From an uncultured Draconibacterium sp. (GTDB lineage Bacteria > Bacteroidota > Bacteroidia > Bacteroidales > Prolixibacteraceae), in the NCBI RefSeq assembly GCF_963674925.1, contig NZ_OY771647.1, positions 2,309,501 to 2,373,500 of the forward strand: DNA of 64,000 bases, in the 5' to 3' direction. This document shows positions 38,376-48,051 of this stretch, piece by piece. Within the stretch, counting starts at the first letter, position 1; every line of letters starts with the position of its first letter. The notes beneath the pieces are model-generated. The model was not told the DNA's origin. It saw nothing but the letters and a program-made list of their open reading frames with translations, and did no database searches. The position numbers and the translations under genes are program-made.

Positions 38376-41300
38376 ATGAATATATATAAGAATAAGTACA
38401 TCAAGAATGTTATTGTAATGCTCTTTTTTGTTTTTAGCACAACTCTTGGTTTTGCTCAGGAAACAATAGTTAAGGGTAAAATTACAGATAGTGAAGGCGG
38501 TCTTCCAGGTGTTAATGTAATCGTTAAAGGAACCAGTGGAGGAACGATTACTGATATGGACGGTAATTATGAAGTAAAGGCCCCGGCAGATGGGACATTG
38601 GTTTTTTCATTTGTAGGATTCGAGACAACAGAAGTAAATATTAAGGGCAGAAAAACTGTAGACATTCAATTGGAGCAAGATGCGATTGAAATGGAAGAAC
38701 TTGTGGTTGTAGGGTATGGTACGCAAAAGAAACGCGATTTGACCGGTGCCATTTCTTCTGTCAACTCAGAAGATATCATGCGGAATACACCAACAGATGT
38801 TGCCAACGCTTTGCAAGGTAAAGTTTCAGGGGTTGAGGTAATCAGTGATTCCGGGGAACCGGGTGCCGGATCAAGAATCCGCATCCGGGGAACATCAACA
38901 TTTACAACAGAAGGGGCTTCTCCTTTATTTATTGTTGATGGAATGGAAATCGAAAGTATTGATGCAATCAACCCTCAGGACATTGAGTCCATGGAAGTGC
39001 TGAAAGATGCTGCATCTGCCTCTATTTACGGTTCTAAATCTGCAAACGGTGTAATCATCATTACAACAAAAAAAGGAGCCAAAGGGAAACCACGGATTTC
39101 AGTTAACTACAAATTAAGGGCTTCTGAGATTGCACATCAAATTCCTCAAATCAACACACAGCAATCTTTTGATCTGGATGCATTGAGAAACTTCTACAAA
39201 GGTAAAACTCCTTCTTCGGTAGCAGACTCATTGAACCCGGTGAACAACAACGATTTCAACTACCAGGATTTGTTACATCGTAGGGCATGGACACATCAGT
39301 TGGATATGAGTATTGCCGGTGGTAACGATAAATTGTCGTACTACATGAGTGTTGGGTATTTGGATGAGCAGGGTATTTACATCAAAACATTCAACAAGCG
39401 ACTTTCATCAAGGGTAAATGTAGATTATGCCGCTACAGATAAGTTGAAAATTGGTACCCGTGTTGCAATGGGTGTTACTAAAGCAAATCCACAGTCTTCG
39501 ACCTCAAGGGACTATTTGAGACGTTCACCTTATTGGTCTGTAATTGATCCGGATGGAGAATATACGGCGTATGTTAGTAGCCGCCCAAATCCAGTGGCGT
39601 GGGCTAACCTGTATAAAAATGACCGGACGTCGTACGATTTTAATGTTTATAATTATCTGGAATACGATATCATTGAAGGACTTCAGTTCAAATCAACAAT
39701 TGCCGGTTCGTTAACTGCCGTGAAAATGGATCAGTTCAGACCCGCTCTTTTGACGACATCATTTAAAACGTCATCAATGAATGAAGCTCTCTTAAACACG
39801 GGGTGGACGCATGAAGATCTGTTGACCTATCGCAAAAATATTAAAGACCACTCTTTCAATTCCTTGTTGGGATTCTCCATGCAGGAGAGAAGAAGAGAAT
39901 CGGTGAAACTAGATGTCGAAGACAACCTGACTGAAGCAATGCAAATTTCAACAGGTTTCCAAACAGTCGACTTTAATAATACCAAAGCAACGGATTCACG
40001 TTATCGCATGTCTTCGTTCTTTGCAAGGGTTAATTATAGTTATAAGAGCCGTTATCTGCTTACCGCCAATATTCGTCGCGATGGTTCATCTCGGTTTGGG
40101 ATAAATAATCGATGGGGAAATTTTCCGTCTGTGTCTGCAGGTTGGAGGTTCTCAGATGAGAGTTTCATGGATTGGACAAATGATTTGCTGACAGATGGAA
40201 AGTTTAGGGCAAGTTTTGGTATTACAGGTAATCAGGCAGCTTCCAATTTTGCATCGTTAGCTCTTTATAGTACGGATTATTATTCTGATCAGGTTGGATT
40301 CTATGCCAAGCAATTGGGAAATCCATTGTTGGGTTGGGAAACAACTCAGCAGATGAATTACGGTTTGGACCTGACTTTACTCGATGGTAGGGTGATCTTA
40401 ATTGCAGATTACTACAACAAAAAAACCAACGACATTTTATATAATATCAACATTCCGCAAACAACTGGTTTTAAATCGTTGTATCAAAATGTTGGAGACG
40501 TTGAAAATAAAGGTATTGAGTTTAGTCTGACTACGGTCAACATAAAGAGGGCCGATTTCAAATGGAAGACAACCATTAATTTTTCAAAGAATAACAATAT
40601 AGTAACCAGTGTTCCTGGCGGTGAGATAAACGATGCGGTTTATACGCTGAGAGATGGCTGGACAATTGGGACGATGTTTGGCTATAAGGCCGTTGAGATT
40701 TTCCCTTGGGACGAATCGAATGCCTTTACTCCGGAGGGACAACAGTTGACTCCTGTTTTCGATTCCAATGAACGCTTTATGGATCAGTACTTACTGAATG
40801 GAGAAGAGTATACTGGCGAGGTAAAACAGATATTATTTAGTAACAAGAAAACGCCATTTAAAGGAGGTGATGTACATTGGGAAGACGTTAATAACGACGG
40901 TATCATCGATTCAGACGACCGGACGATTATTGGCAATGGACAACCTGATTTCTTTGGAAGTTTTGTTTCTGAAATTGAGTGGAAAAGATTTACTCTTTCT
41001 GCCATATTCAATTATTCATTTGGTGGCGATGTATACAACTATACAGAATGGCGACGGTCAAGTATGAGATACGGAAACGACAAGCCGAGTCCAATTCTTG
41101 TAGCTAAGGCTTGGAAAGCTCCGGGTGATGTCGCCGAATTTTATGCATTGAACACAGGTGGTACGGTTAACAACCCAAGACCAAATAATAGTTTATTTGT
41201 TGAAGATGGATCTTACATTCGCCTTCAAACCTTGCGACTGGGGTATGACTTACCATCAAGTGTAACCAGCAAACTGCGTCTGGGGGCCGTTAGTGCTTAT

Positions 41301-41450
41301 GTGATCGCCCGAAACTTCTTCACCTGGACAAACTATTCAGGATGGGATCCTGAGGTGAATACACGCAATTCAGTATTTGCAATTGGTTATGACGAGCATT
41401 CATACCCACGTTCAAAGGATGTAATCTTTGGGTTAAACATTAATTTTTAA
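38376..41450 (+). CDS. SusC/RagA-family TonB-dependent transporter without STN domain
   Basis: This 1024-residue transporter has a signal peptide (about 1-28), then the carboxypeptidase-regulatory-like domain directly (about 30-112, VKGKITDSEGGLPGVNVIVK) and the SusC box VVGYGTQKKRDLTGAISSV. The plug runs to about 235 (SIYGSKSANGVIIITTKKG) and the barrel ends in VIFGLNINF. The absence of STN fits control by the HTCS instead of an ECF/anti-sigma pair. It differs strongly from the 8340 protein, so the two transporters probably take up different oligosaccharides. It is followed 12 bp later by its SusD. Confidence 0.96.
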   Translation: MNIYKNKYIKNVIVMLFFVFSTTLGFAQETIVKGKITDSEGGLPGVNVIVKGTSGGTITDMDGNYEVKAPADGTLVFSFVGFETTEVNIKGRKTVDIQLEQDAIEMEELVVVGYGTQKKRDLTGAISSVNSEDIMRNTPTDVANALQGKVSGVEVISDSGEPGAGSRIRIRGTSTFTTEGASPLFIVDGMEIESIDAINPQDIESMEVLKDAASASIYGSKSANGVIIITTKKGAKGKPRISVNYKLRASEIAHQIPQINTQQSFDLDALRNFYKGKTPSSVADSLNPVNNNDFNYQDLLHRRAWTHQLDMSIAGGNDKLSYYMSVGYLDEQGIYIKTFNKRLSSRVNVDYAATDKLKIGTRVAMGVTKANPQSSTSRDYLRRSPYWSVIDPDGEYTAYVSSRPNPVAWANLYKNDRTSYDFNVYNYLEYDIIEGLQFKSTIAGSLTAVKMDQFRPALLTTSFKTSSMNEALLNTGWTHEDLLTYRKNIKDHSFNSLLGFSMQERRRESVKLDVEDNLTEAMQISTGFQTVDFNNTKATDSRYRMSSFFARVNYSYKSRYLLTANIRRDGSSRFGINNRWGNFPSVSAGWRFSDESFMDWTNDLLTDGKFRASFGITGNQAASNFASLALYSTDYYSDQVGFYAKQLGNPLLGWETTQQMNYGLDLTLLDGRVILIADYYNKKTNDILYNINIPQTTGFKSLYQNVGDVENKGIEFSLTTVNIKRADFKWKTTINFSKNNNIVTSVPGGEINDAVYTLRDGWTIGTMFGYKAVEIFPWDESNAFTPEGQQLTPVFDSNERFMDQYLLNGEEYTGEVKQILFSNKKTPFKGGDVHWEDVNNDGIIDSDDRTIIGNGQPDFFGSFVSEIEWKRFTLSAIFNYSFGGDVYNYTEWRRSSMRYGNDKPSPILVAKAWKAPGDVAEFYALNTGGTVNNPRPNNSLFVEDGSYIRLQTLRLGYDLPSSVTSKLRLGAVSAYVIARNFFTWTNYSGWDPEVNTRNSVFAIGYDEHSYPRSKDVIFGLNINF

Positions 41451-41461
41451 ATAGAATTAAG

Positions 41462-42934
41462 ATGAGTAAAATAGTTAATTTTTTAATTGGTGGTCTGGCA
41501 CTGCTTTCAGTTACTTCCTGTGTAAACGATTTTCTGGAAGTAGAACCAGTAAGTGACCTGACTTCTGAGACTTTTTGGAAAACGCCCAAAGATGCGGAGA
41601 GTGGACTAAATGCTGTTTACGCACAAATGGCAATCAACTACGGATCATCATCAAATCTTAATTTTTTGATGTGGTTCGAGGGAAGAGCGGCTGATACCTG
41701 GCATGCTCAGTATATGGACGTGAATGGTGTCAATGTAAATACCAACAACATTCATTCTGGAATGTCAGTTACTTCATGGAATGGATATTACAGCGCAATT
41801 GGACGTGCAAACTATGCTTTGTACTATCTGGATAAGATGGAAGGAGTTGCTGTTGAGAATAAAAACCATTACTTGGCAGAAGCTTCATTTTTGCGTGCGA
41901 AAATGTACTTTGATATGGTCACCATTTGGGGCGATGTTCCACTGATCACTGAGCCAACATTGGATCCTGATCTTTCGAAAATGTACGTTTCGCGTACATC
42001 AAAAGATGAGGTGATGACCCAAATATTAACAGACCTTGATGTGGCGATTACCAAAGTGAATCCTACAGTTACAGACGTTTCCAAGTTTAATATTGGTGCA
42101 GCTTACGCATTGCAGGCACATGTGGCTATGTGGAATCATGATTTTCAAACGGCTTATTCTGCAACTACAGAATTAATCAAGCTAAATAGGTATGGCTTGC
42201 AAAGTATTGACAATTGGACAAAAATCTTTAGCGAAGGGAATACTTCAGAAAATATTTGGACAATCAAGTGGAATTATGCCAACATGGGCAACAACCAGAG
42301 TCTTGACAAATTGGGAAGGGAAACATCAGCTTTATCTCTGAACAAGGAGTTTATTGAAGAATGGGAAACCTATACTGATGATAAAAGGACATATTTGAGC
42401 TACGACACTGCTCGTACTTTTACCTGGGAAACTCACTTGCTGGAGAATTGCTATGGTTTAGGTTTATGGAAATGGTATGGACCGGAAAGTCCTGGAAGAC
42501 TTGAAGGACAAAACGAACATCCTTTTATTATCTATCGCTTAGCTGATATCTATTTGTTGAGGGCAGAGGCAGCCAACCAGCTCGGCAAGGAAGCCGAAGC
42601 ATTGAAATATCTGAATTTGGTAAGAAATAGGGCTGGAATGACTGACATAACTGCTGCAGATTATCCTTATTCTGTCGATAAGACTTCACTTGAAGAGTTA
42701 ATTCTTTGGGAAAGAAAAGTGGAGCTTTTGGGCGAAGGGCATCGTTGGAATGATTTGGTTAGGACCGGACGGGCCAGAGATATCAATAACGAGGTATTTC
42801 AGACTTACTACACGACTTGGGGACTTACATCAGCTACTCCATTCTCTGGGAGTGACTGTGAATTATTGTTTCCGATTAATGCCGATGATATGATCGAAAG
42901 TAAAGGACACTTGGAACAAAGTCCTTGTTATTAA
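41462..42934 (+). CDS. SusD/RagB-family glycan-binding lipoprotein
   Basis: This 490-residue lipoprotein has a signal ending LLSVTSC (about residue 20), then VNDFLEVEPVSDLTSETFWK, the classic mature SusD start. TPR-like helices contain EASFLRAKMYFDMVTIWGDV (about 140-160) and the conserved RLADIYLLRAEAANQLGKE to WERKVELLGEGHRWNDLVR block at the C-terminus. It captures glycan and closes the SusC channel encoded just upstream. It is about 160 residues shorter than the other SusD in the window, which again points to a different ligand. Confidence 0.95.
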   Translation: MSKIVNFLIGGLALLSVTSCVNDFLEVEPVSDLTSETFWKTPKDAESGLNAVYAQMAINYGSSSNLNFLMWFEGRAADTWHAQYMDVNGVNVNTNNIHSGMSVTSWNGYYSAIGRANYALYYLDKMEGVAVENKNHYLAEASFLRAKMYFDMVTIWGDVPLITEPTLDPDLSKMYVSRTSKDEVMTQILTDLDVAITKVNPTVTDVSKFNIGAAYALQAHVAMWNHDFQTAYSATTELIKLNRYGLQSIDNWTKIFSEGNTSENIWTIKWNYANMGNNQSLDKLGRETSALSLNKEFIEEWETYTDDKRTYLSYDTARTFTWETHLLENCYGLGLWKWYGPESPGRLEGQNEHPFIIYRLADIYLLRAEAANQLGKEAEALKYLNLVRNRAGMTDITAADYPYSVDKTSLEELILWERKVELLGEGHRWNDLVRTGRARDINNEVFQTYYTTWGLTSATPFSGSDCELLFPINADDMIESKGHLEQSPCY

Positions 42935-42953
42935 TTGATTTAAGCATAACGAG

Positions 42954-43586
42954 ATGAATAAAATAGATATAAAATTTAAAGTTTTGATGTTTCTGATAGC
43001 AGCATTTGCCATCAATGGAATAGTTACCTCTTGTACCTTATTCGGATTGGATTTACAAGAAGAGTATCCGTATGAGTATTCGTCAAAAGACCCCAATATC
43101 TACATGACTGCTTACGAGTTTGTAGAGAGTCGCCAATTTAATGATATGTCCAGAATGTATGCGGCCATTAATTTAACCGGGCTTCAAGCGGAATATGAAA
43201 AGGAAGGGCGCACATTCATGATTTTGAATGATGGTGCATTTGGGAACTACATGAATGATAATCATTTAGATGATATTGCAAGTGCTGATGTGGAAACCTT
43301 GAAAAATTATTTGATGAGTAACATTGCAAATGGCGAATATACTTCGTTGGAGCTTTCAACGGTTCCTATGGAGATGGATATATTATTCAAAAACGATTCA
43401 ACTAAATTGTTCTTAAACCGAAGACCTGTCGGTGCTTCAACCGCTAATAAGTATCAAATTCATGTCAATAACTTCCCTGGAACCTTGAAGTATTTCAGTG
43501 TAAGGACATCAAATATTATTGCGACTAACGGAGTCATTCATGTGGTGAATGATTATCCAGAGTATCGTGTAGCAGAAGTGGAATAG
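42954..43586 (+). CDS. Fasciclin-domain (FAS1-like) lipoprotein
   Basis: This 210-residue protein has a signal ending AINGIVTSC and then one FAS1-like domain: MTAYEFVESRQFNDMSRMYAA (helical start), GRTFMILNDGAFGNYMND (the FAPTN-like core strand) and IIATNGVIHVVNDY (the G-x-I-H-V-I-D-like final strand). Such proteins often occupy the surface-glycan-binding-protein position after susCD. It is the last gene of the HTCS-controlled operon; a long-loop terminator follows. Binding of polysaccharide at the cell surface is the likely role, but is not shown by the sequence. Confidence 0.7.
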   Translation: MNKIDIKFKVLMFLIAAFAINGIVTSCTLFGLDLQEEYPYEYSSKDPNIYMTAYEFVESRQFNDMSRMYAAINLTGLQAEYEKEGRTFMILNDGAFGNYMNDNHLDDIASADVETLKNYLMSNIANGEYTSLELSTVPMEMDILFKNDSTKLFLNRRPVGASTANKYQIHVNNFPGTLKYFSVRTSNIIATNGVIHVVNDYPEYRVAEVE

Positions 43587-43606
43587 TGTTTAGTAGTTAG
43601 ATCTAT

Positions 43607-43665
43607 AGTGCAAGGGCTTGAGGTGTCTTACTTTGTGACCATCAATTAAAGCCTTTGCACTTTTA
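43607..43665 (+). terminator. Hairpin/terminator after the second susCD operon
   Basis: AGTGCAAGGGCTT (43607-43619) pairs with AAGCCTTTGCACT (43649-43661) with one G-T pair, followed by a short T-run. The loop is about 29 nt. It separates the transporter operon from the sulfatase/glycosidase run starting at 43697. Confidence 0.65.
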
Positions 43666-43696
43666 AAGTGAAATAAAATAACGGTTTACGAAATTT

Positions 43697-45142
43697 ATGG
43701 AAAAGCGCTTTTGGTCGAAAATGGTAATTCCCTTTGTTGCGACTCTTGCTTTTGGTTGTCAGGGAAATAGGCAAGCACAGGAAACAAGTGCTCAGCTACC
43801 AAATATTATTTACATTTTAGCAGATGACTTGGGTTATGGGGATTTGAGTTGCCTTGGCCAGCAAAATTATCAAACTCCAAATATTGACCGACTCGCAGCG
43901 AAAGGGATGTTGTTCACGCAGCATTACGCCGGAAGTACCGTATGTGCACCTTCCCGGTGTTCGTTGATGACCGGCTTACATACAGGGCACACGCTCGTCC
44001 GGGGGAATAAGGAAGTGGAACCTGAAGGTCAGTGGCCAATTCCCGATTCTGCGTACACGTTGGCGGAGATGCTGAAAAAGGCCGGTTACATTACCGGGGC
44101 TTTCGGAAAGTGGGGACTCGGTTTTCCAGGTTCTGAAGGTGATCCGAACCTACAGGGTTTCGATCAGTTCTTTGGCTACAATTGCCAGCGAAAAGCACAC
44201 AATTATTATCCTGAATATTTGTGGGACAATCAAAAAAAATTATTCCTGGAAGGAAATACAGGGGATCATTTTGTTGATTATGCACCAGAAATTATACATC
44301 GTAAAGCACTTGATTTCATTGATAGCAACAAGGACGAACCATTTTTTCTATTCTATCCGAATGTGATTCCACATGCTGAGTTAATAGCTCCAGAGGAAAA
44401 TATGAGTTTGTTCCGGAATAAATTTAATCCTGAGCTTAGTTACAAAGGAGTGGATTCCGGTCCCGGGTTTCGTGACGGCAGTTATTGTTCCCAACCTGAA
44501 AGCCACACAGCGTTTGTTGCAATGGTTGACATTCTGGATAAACAAGTTGGCGAAATTGTCTCAAAACTGAAAGAGCTTGGGCTGGAAGAAAATACCATCA
44601 TCATGTTCACTTCAGATAATGGCCCCCATAAAGAGGGTGGTGCCGATCCTGACTATTTCGACAGCAACGGCCCATTAAGGGGCTACAAGCGTGATCTCTA
44701 TGAAGGAGGAATCCGTGTGCCAATGATTGTTAGTTGGCCGGGTATTATTGCACCAGGCTCCAAAACAGATCATATTTCTGCTTTTTGGGATGTGATGCCA
44801 ACCCTGGCTGAAATTGCAGGATGTAACGCACTTGGCGGCTTGGATGGCATCTCCTTTTTGCCGGTGTTAACCGGACAAGACGGACAAAAGCAACATAAAA
44901 GCCTGTATTGGGAGTTTCACGAACTTGGAGGCAGGCAGGCAGTCCGAATGGGCGACTGGAAATTGGTTTGCTACAATGTGTTACGGGAGGAAGAAAAAAC
45001 GATCGAGTTATACAACCTCAAAACAGATGTCGGTGAAAAACTGAATGTAGCCGGATTCAACCCTGAAATAGTACAAAAGATGATAGTTATGCTTCAGAAA
45101 TCGCGAACAGATTCAGAACTATTTCAATTTGAACAACAATAA
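43697..45142 (+). CDS. S1-family arylsulfatase-A-like sulfatase, lipoprotein
   Basis: This 481-residue protein has a signal with a lipobox-like Cys (VATLAFGC). The formylglycine signature is C83-A-P-S-R (VCAPSRCSLMTGLHTGH), with metal-site aspartates in YILADDLGYGDLS and MFTSDNGPHKEGG. The arrangement is that of arylsulfatase-A-type enzymes, distinct from the two sulfatases at 25712 and 27106, so three different sulfate positions may be served. It opens the second enzyme run and needs a maturase encoded elsewhere. Confidence 0.88.
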   Translation: MEKRFWSKMVIPFVATLAFGCQGNRQAQETSAQLPNIIYILADDLGYGDLSCLGQQNYQTPNIDRLAAKGMLFTQHYAGSTVCAPSRCSLMTGLHTGHTLVRGNKEVEPEGQWPIPDSAYTLAEMLKKAGYITGAFGKWGLGFPGSEGDPNLQGFDQFFGYNCQRKAHNYYPEYLWDNQKKLFLEGNTGDHFVDYAPEIIHRKALDFIDSNKDEPFFLFYPNVIPHAELIAPEENMSLFRNKFNPELSYKGVDSGPGFRDGSYCSQPESHTAFVAMVDILDKQVGEIVSKLKELGLEENTIIMFTSDNGPHKEGGADPDYFDSNGPLRGYKRDLYEGGIRVPMIVSWPGIIAPGSKTDHISAFWDVMPTLAEIAGCNALGGLDGISFLPVLTGQDGQKQHKSLYWEFHELGGRQAVRMGDWKLVCYNVLREEEKTIELYNLKTDVGEKLNVAGFNPEIVQKMIVMLQKSRTDSELFQFEQQ

Positions 45143-45183
45143 ACAGACTGATCACAAACAATTTGTGTGAATAAAAATAAAGA

Positions 45184-48030
45184 ATGAATATGAAATTAAG
45201 AATAGTTTTTCTGGTTGTGGTTCTGTTCTGTCTGGCTATCAGCACATTGGGGGCGCAACGCATTTATCTTTCTGGGAAAGATGCATCCGATGCAGTTCCC
45301 TGGGAATTCAAGATGTCGACCGGAAGAAACAGCGGTTTCTGGACCACCATCCCGGTTCCGTCAAATTGGGAACAACACGGATTTGGGTATTATACATATG
45401 GGATGGATCATGATGCTTTCTTGACAGATCCTGAGATTGGGTATTATAAAAGGACATTTGTCCTCAAAGACACTGGCAAGAACAGATACCGACTCACTTT
45501 TCAGGGAGCGATGACCGATACCCATGTGAAAATTAACGGAATTTCTGCAGGAGCGGTACATCAAGGCGGATTCACGCAGTTCAGTTATGATATTACGAAT
45601 TTGGTCAAAAAAGGGGAGAACCGAATTGAAGTCGAAGTTCATAAATCATCAAACAGTGAGAATGTACAGGAAGCTGAACGAGTAACTGATTTCTGGCTGT
45701 TTGGAGGGATTTTTCGTCCTGTTTACATCGATATTCTTCCAAATGAATTTATAGAACGTGTAGCAATTAATGCCACTATGGATGGGACTTTTGAAATGGA
45801 CGTTTATACTGATGGAATGGATCATGAGAGAATGCTGACGGCTACAATATTCGACAGTGAAGGAAAACCGATCGGTGAAAAAATGGAGATAAAAGTAGCC
45901 TCAGGGAATTCTGTTTCACGACTCAGCAGTAAATTCCGAAACATCAAACTATGGTCACACGAGTTACCAAAACTTTATCGGGTGGAAGTGAAATTGTCTG
46001 CTGATAATCAGGTCATTCATTCCTATTCGCAAAAGTTTGGTTTCCGAACTTTTGAAGTTCGGGATCATGACGGATTTTATCTAAATGGGAAAAGAATTTT
46101 ACTAAAAGGTGCGTCACTGCATAGCTTTCGTCCAAAAACAGGAAGAACACTGTCCAAAGCTAATATCGAAGAAAACTTTCGAATCATGAAGGATCTAAAT
46201 TTTAACGTGGTCCGACCGTGTCATTATCCTCCTGACGAATATCTGTTTGAATTATGTGATTCGCTTGGACTTTTGGCAATGGATGAATTAACAGGTTGGC
46301 ATCATCCGCTGGGAAAAGAAGTTGGAAGCAAACTTGTGAAGGAGCTAATCAGCCGTGATGTCAACCATCCTTCCATAATTCTTTGGGGAAATGGAAACCA
46401 TTTTGCACATAATCCGGCTCTTGATGAAGATTTTTTCAGATGGGATATTCAAAGGAGACGTCCATTAAAAAACACAGCGCGGGTTGAAACATGGCCTGGA
46501 GACTATGATCCTGATTTTGATCCGGTTGATACGCGATTTTATCCCAGTTACGAACAGCTTGTTGAACGGCTGTCGGACAAGCATATTGTACTCCCGAATG
46601 AAGCCATACATGCGCTTTATGATGGCGGAGGAGGAGCCGGATTGTCCGACTATTGGAAAGCTTTTAAAGAATCAAGAGTTGGGGGCGGATTGATAATCTG
46701 GGCCTTGTTCGATGAGGGGATTTATCGCACCGACCTGAATCGGATTGATGTGCAGGAAAGCAAGGCTGCCGATGGGCTAGTGGGACCCAACGGTGAAAAG
46801 GAAGGCAGCTATTTTGCGGTGAAGGAAATCTGGTCCCCCGTTCAAATAAAAATGAAAGAACTACCAACCGGTTTCGACGGAACCATCGAAGTAGAAAACG
46901 ACTTTTCATTTGTCAATCTAAACCAATGTCGGTTTGAATGGCAACTGGAGAACTTTGCCGGCCCATACGAAATACAATCCGGAGCCCGCGTTGTTGATGA
47001 AGGAGTGACCGAGTCTGTTAGTATTCCTGCCAGTACCAACGGAAAATTAAGAATAAAGCTTCCTGCCGATTGGAAAAAGTGCGAAGCCCTAAAACTGAAG
47101 GTTTATGATCATACCGATCGGGAACTGTCTTCGTGGGCATGGACTATTGCAACATCACAAAAACTCGCGGGTAAACTGGTAATGCCCAAGACAGTGGAGA
47201 TTAAACGAACCGGGGAATTTCAATTTTTGATCGGCAATAATTCGGTCAGTTTTGATCCGCAGACCGGCGTTCTTCGGGAAATTGAAGTGAATGGTTCTCT
47301 ATTACCTGTTACGAATGTTCCTTTTTTGGTTGCACAATCGTCAGGGGCCGACTTTCAATCCAATTTGAAAAAAGGGAAGGTGACAGTTCTGAAAACGGAA
47401 GCTGGATATGTGATTGAAAGCTCTAATAATAATGGATTTGACTGGTTTAAATGGGAAATCCATTCAACCGGAAGTTTGAAACTCTCATACGAATACACCT
47501 TGCCAGAAGGCAAATATTTTTACGCTGGCGTGGGGATGGAAGTGCCAGAAAAAGATGTGCTCAGCAAACGCTGGTTGGGAAAAGGCCCATATCGCATTTG
47601 GAAAAACCGAACCCAGGGAGGAATTTTAAATGTGTGGGACATCACAAAAACTAAAAATATTCCCGGACAAGTTTGGAACCTGCCGGAGTTTGAAGGATGT
47701 TTTTCTCCGTTTTACTGGGCCGTTTTCCGGCTTACCAATCATCAGAATGTGGCGCTTGCAACACCCGGTGAAGAATTGGTATTGGGTGTGCTGAACCCGC
47801 AGAATGGCGAAGACCCCAAATTGGCAACCTGGTACTATCCTGAAAAAGAAGGTATCTACTTGTTTAACTGCATTTCACCAGTTGGTGGTAAGTGGAAAGA
47901 GGCCAGAGAGTACGGACCAAGCTCTCAGGCTACCGAGATTAACGAAACCTGCAAAGGTTCATTTCAAGTACAGCTGTTTTCTTCGCTAAGCGATTCAGAA
48001 ATAGTTCGCAAGGTGAAGGAAATAGAATAA
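45184..48030 (+). CDS. Atypical GH2-family glycosidase (acid/base Glu replaced by His)
   Basis: This 948-residue secreted protein (signal about 1-24) has the GH2 order: jelly roll (about 30-200; IPVPSNWEQHGFGYYTY, GGIFRPVYIDI), Ig-like domain (about 200-300), TIM barrel (about 300-560; GASLHSFRPKTGRTL, NFNVVRPCHYPPDEYLFELC), then two further beta-domains including a beta-galactosidase small-chain-like C-terminal sandwich (about 690-948). The nucleophile is E473 (LPNEAIHAL). The acid/base site, normally W-S-x-G-N-E, reads LWGNGNH, with H406 in place of Glu. It could use a different proton donor, act on an activated or charged substrate, or be a binding protein. A decayed start of a similar gene lies at 31144. 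Confidence 0.82.
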   Translation: MNMKLRIVFLVVVLFCLAISTLGAQRIYLSGKDASDAVPWEFKMSTGRNSGFWTTIPVPSNWEQHGFGYYTYGMDHDAFLTDPEIGYYKRTFVLKDTGKNRYRLTFQGAMTDTHVKINGISAGAVHQGGFTQFSYDITNLVKKGENRIEVEVHKSSNSENVQEAERVTDFWLFGGIFRPVYIDILPNEFIERVAINATMDGTFEMDVYTDGMDHERMLTATIFDSEGKPIGEKMEIKVASGNSVSRLSSKFRNIKLWSHELPKLYRVEVKLSADNQVIHSYSQKFGFRTFEVRDHDGFYLNGKRILLKGASLHSFRPKTGRTLSKANIEENFRIMKDLNFNVVRPCHYPPDEYLFELCDSLGLLAMDELTGWHHPLGKEVGSKLVKELISRDVNHPSIILWGNGNHFAHNPALDEDFFRWDIQRRRPLKNTARVETWPGDYDPDFDPVDTRFYPSYEQLVERLSDKHIVLPNEAIHALYDGGGGAGLSDYWKAFKESRVGGGLIIWALFDEGIYRTDLNRIDVQESKAADGLVGPNGEKEGSYFAVKEIWSPVQIKMKELPTGFDGTIEVENDFSFVNLNQCRFEWQLENFAGPYEIQSGARVVDEGVTESVSIPASTNGKLRIKLPADWKKCEALKLKVYDHTDRELSSWAWTIATSQKLAGKLVMPKTVEIKRTGEFQFLIGNNSVSFDPQTGVLREIEVNGSLLPVTNVPFLVAQSSGADFQSNLKKGKVTVLKTEAGYVIESSNNNGFDWFKWEIHSTGSLKLSYEYTLPEGKYFYAGVGMEVPEKDVLSKRWLGKGPYRIWKNRTQGGILNVWDITKTKNIPGQVWNLPEFEGCFSPFYWAVFRLTNHQNVALATPGEELVLGVLNPQNGEDPKLATWYYPEKEGIYLFNCISPVGGKWKEAREYGPSSQATEINETCKGSFQVQLFSSLSDSEIVRKVKEIE

Positions 48031-48051
48031 TGGATAAAAAAGCTAGGTGTT

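Noticed and set aside
45153..45171. Short palindrome TCACAAA-CAA-TTTGTG before the atypical GH2
   Set aside because: It is short, AT-rich and present once as far as I can see; not enough to call an operator or terminator.
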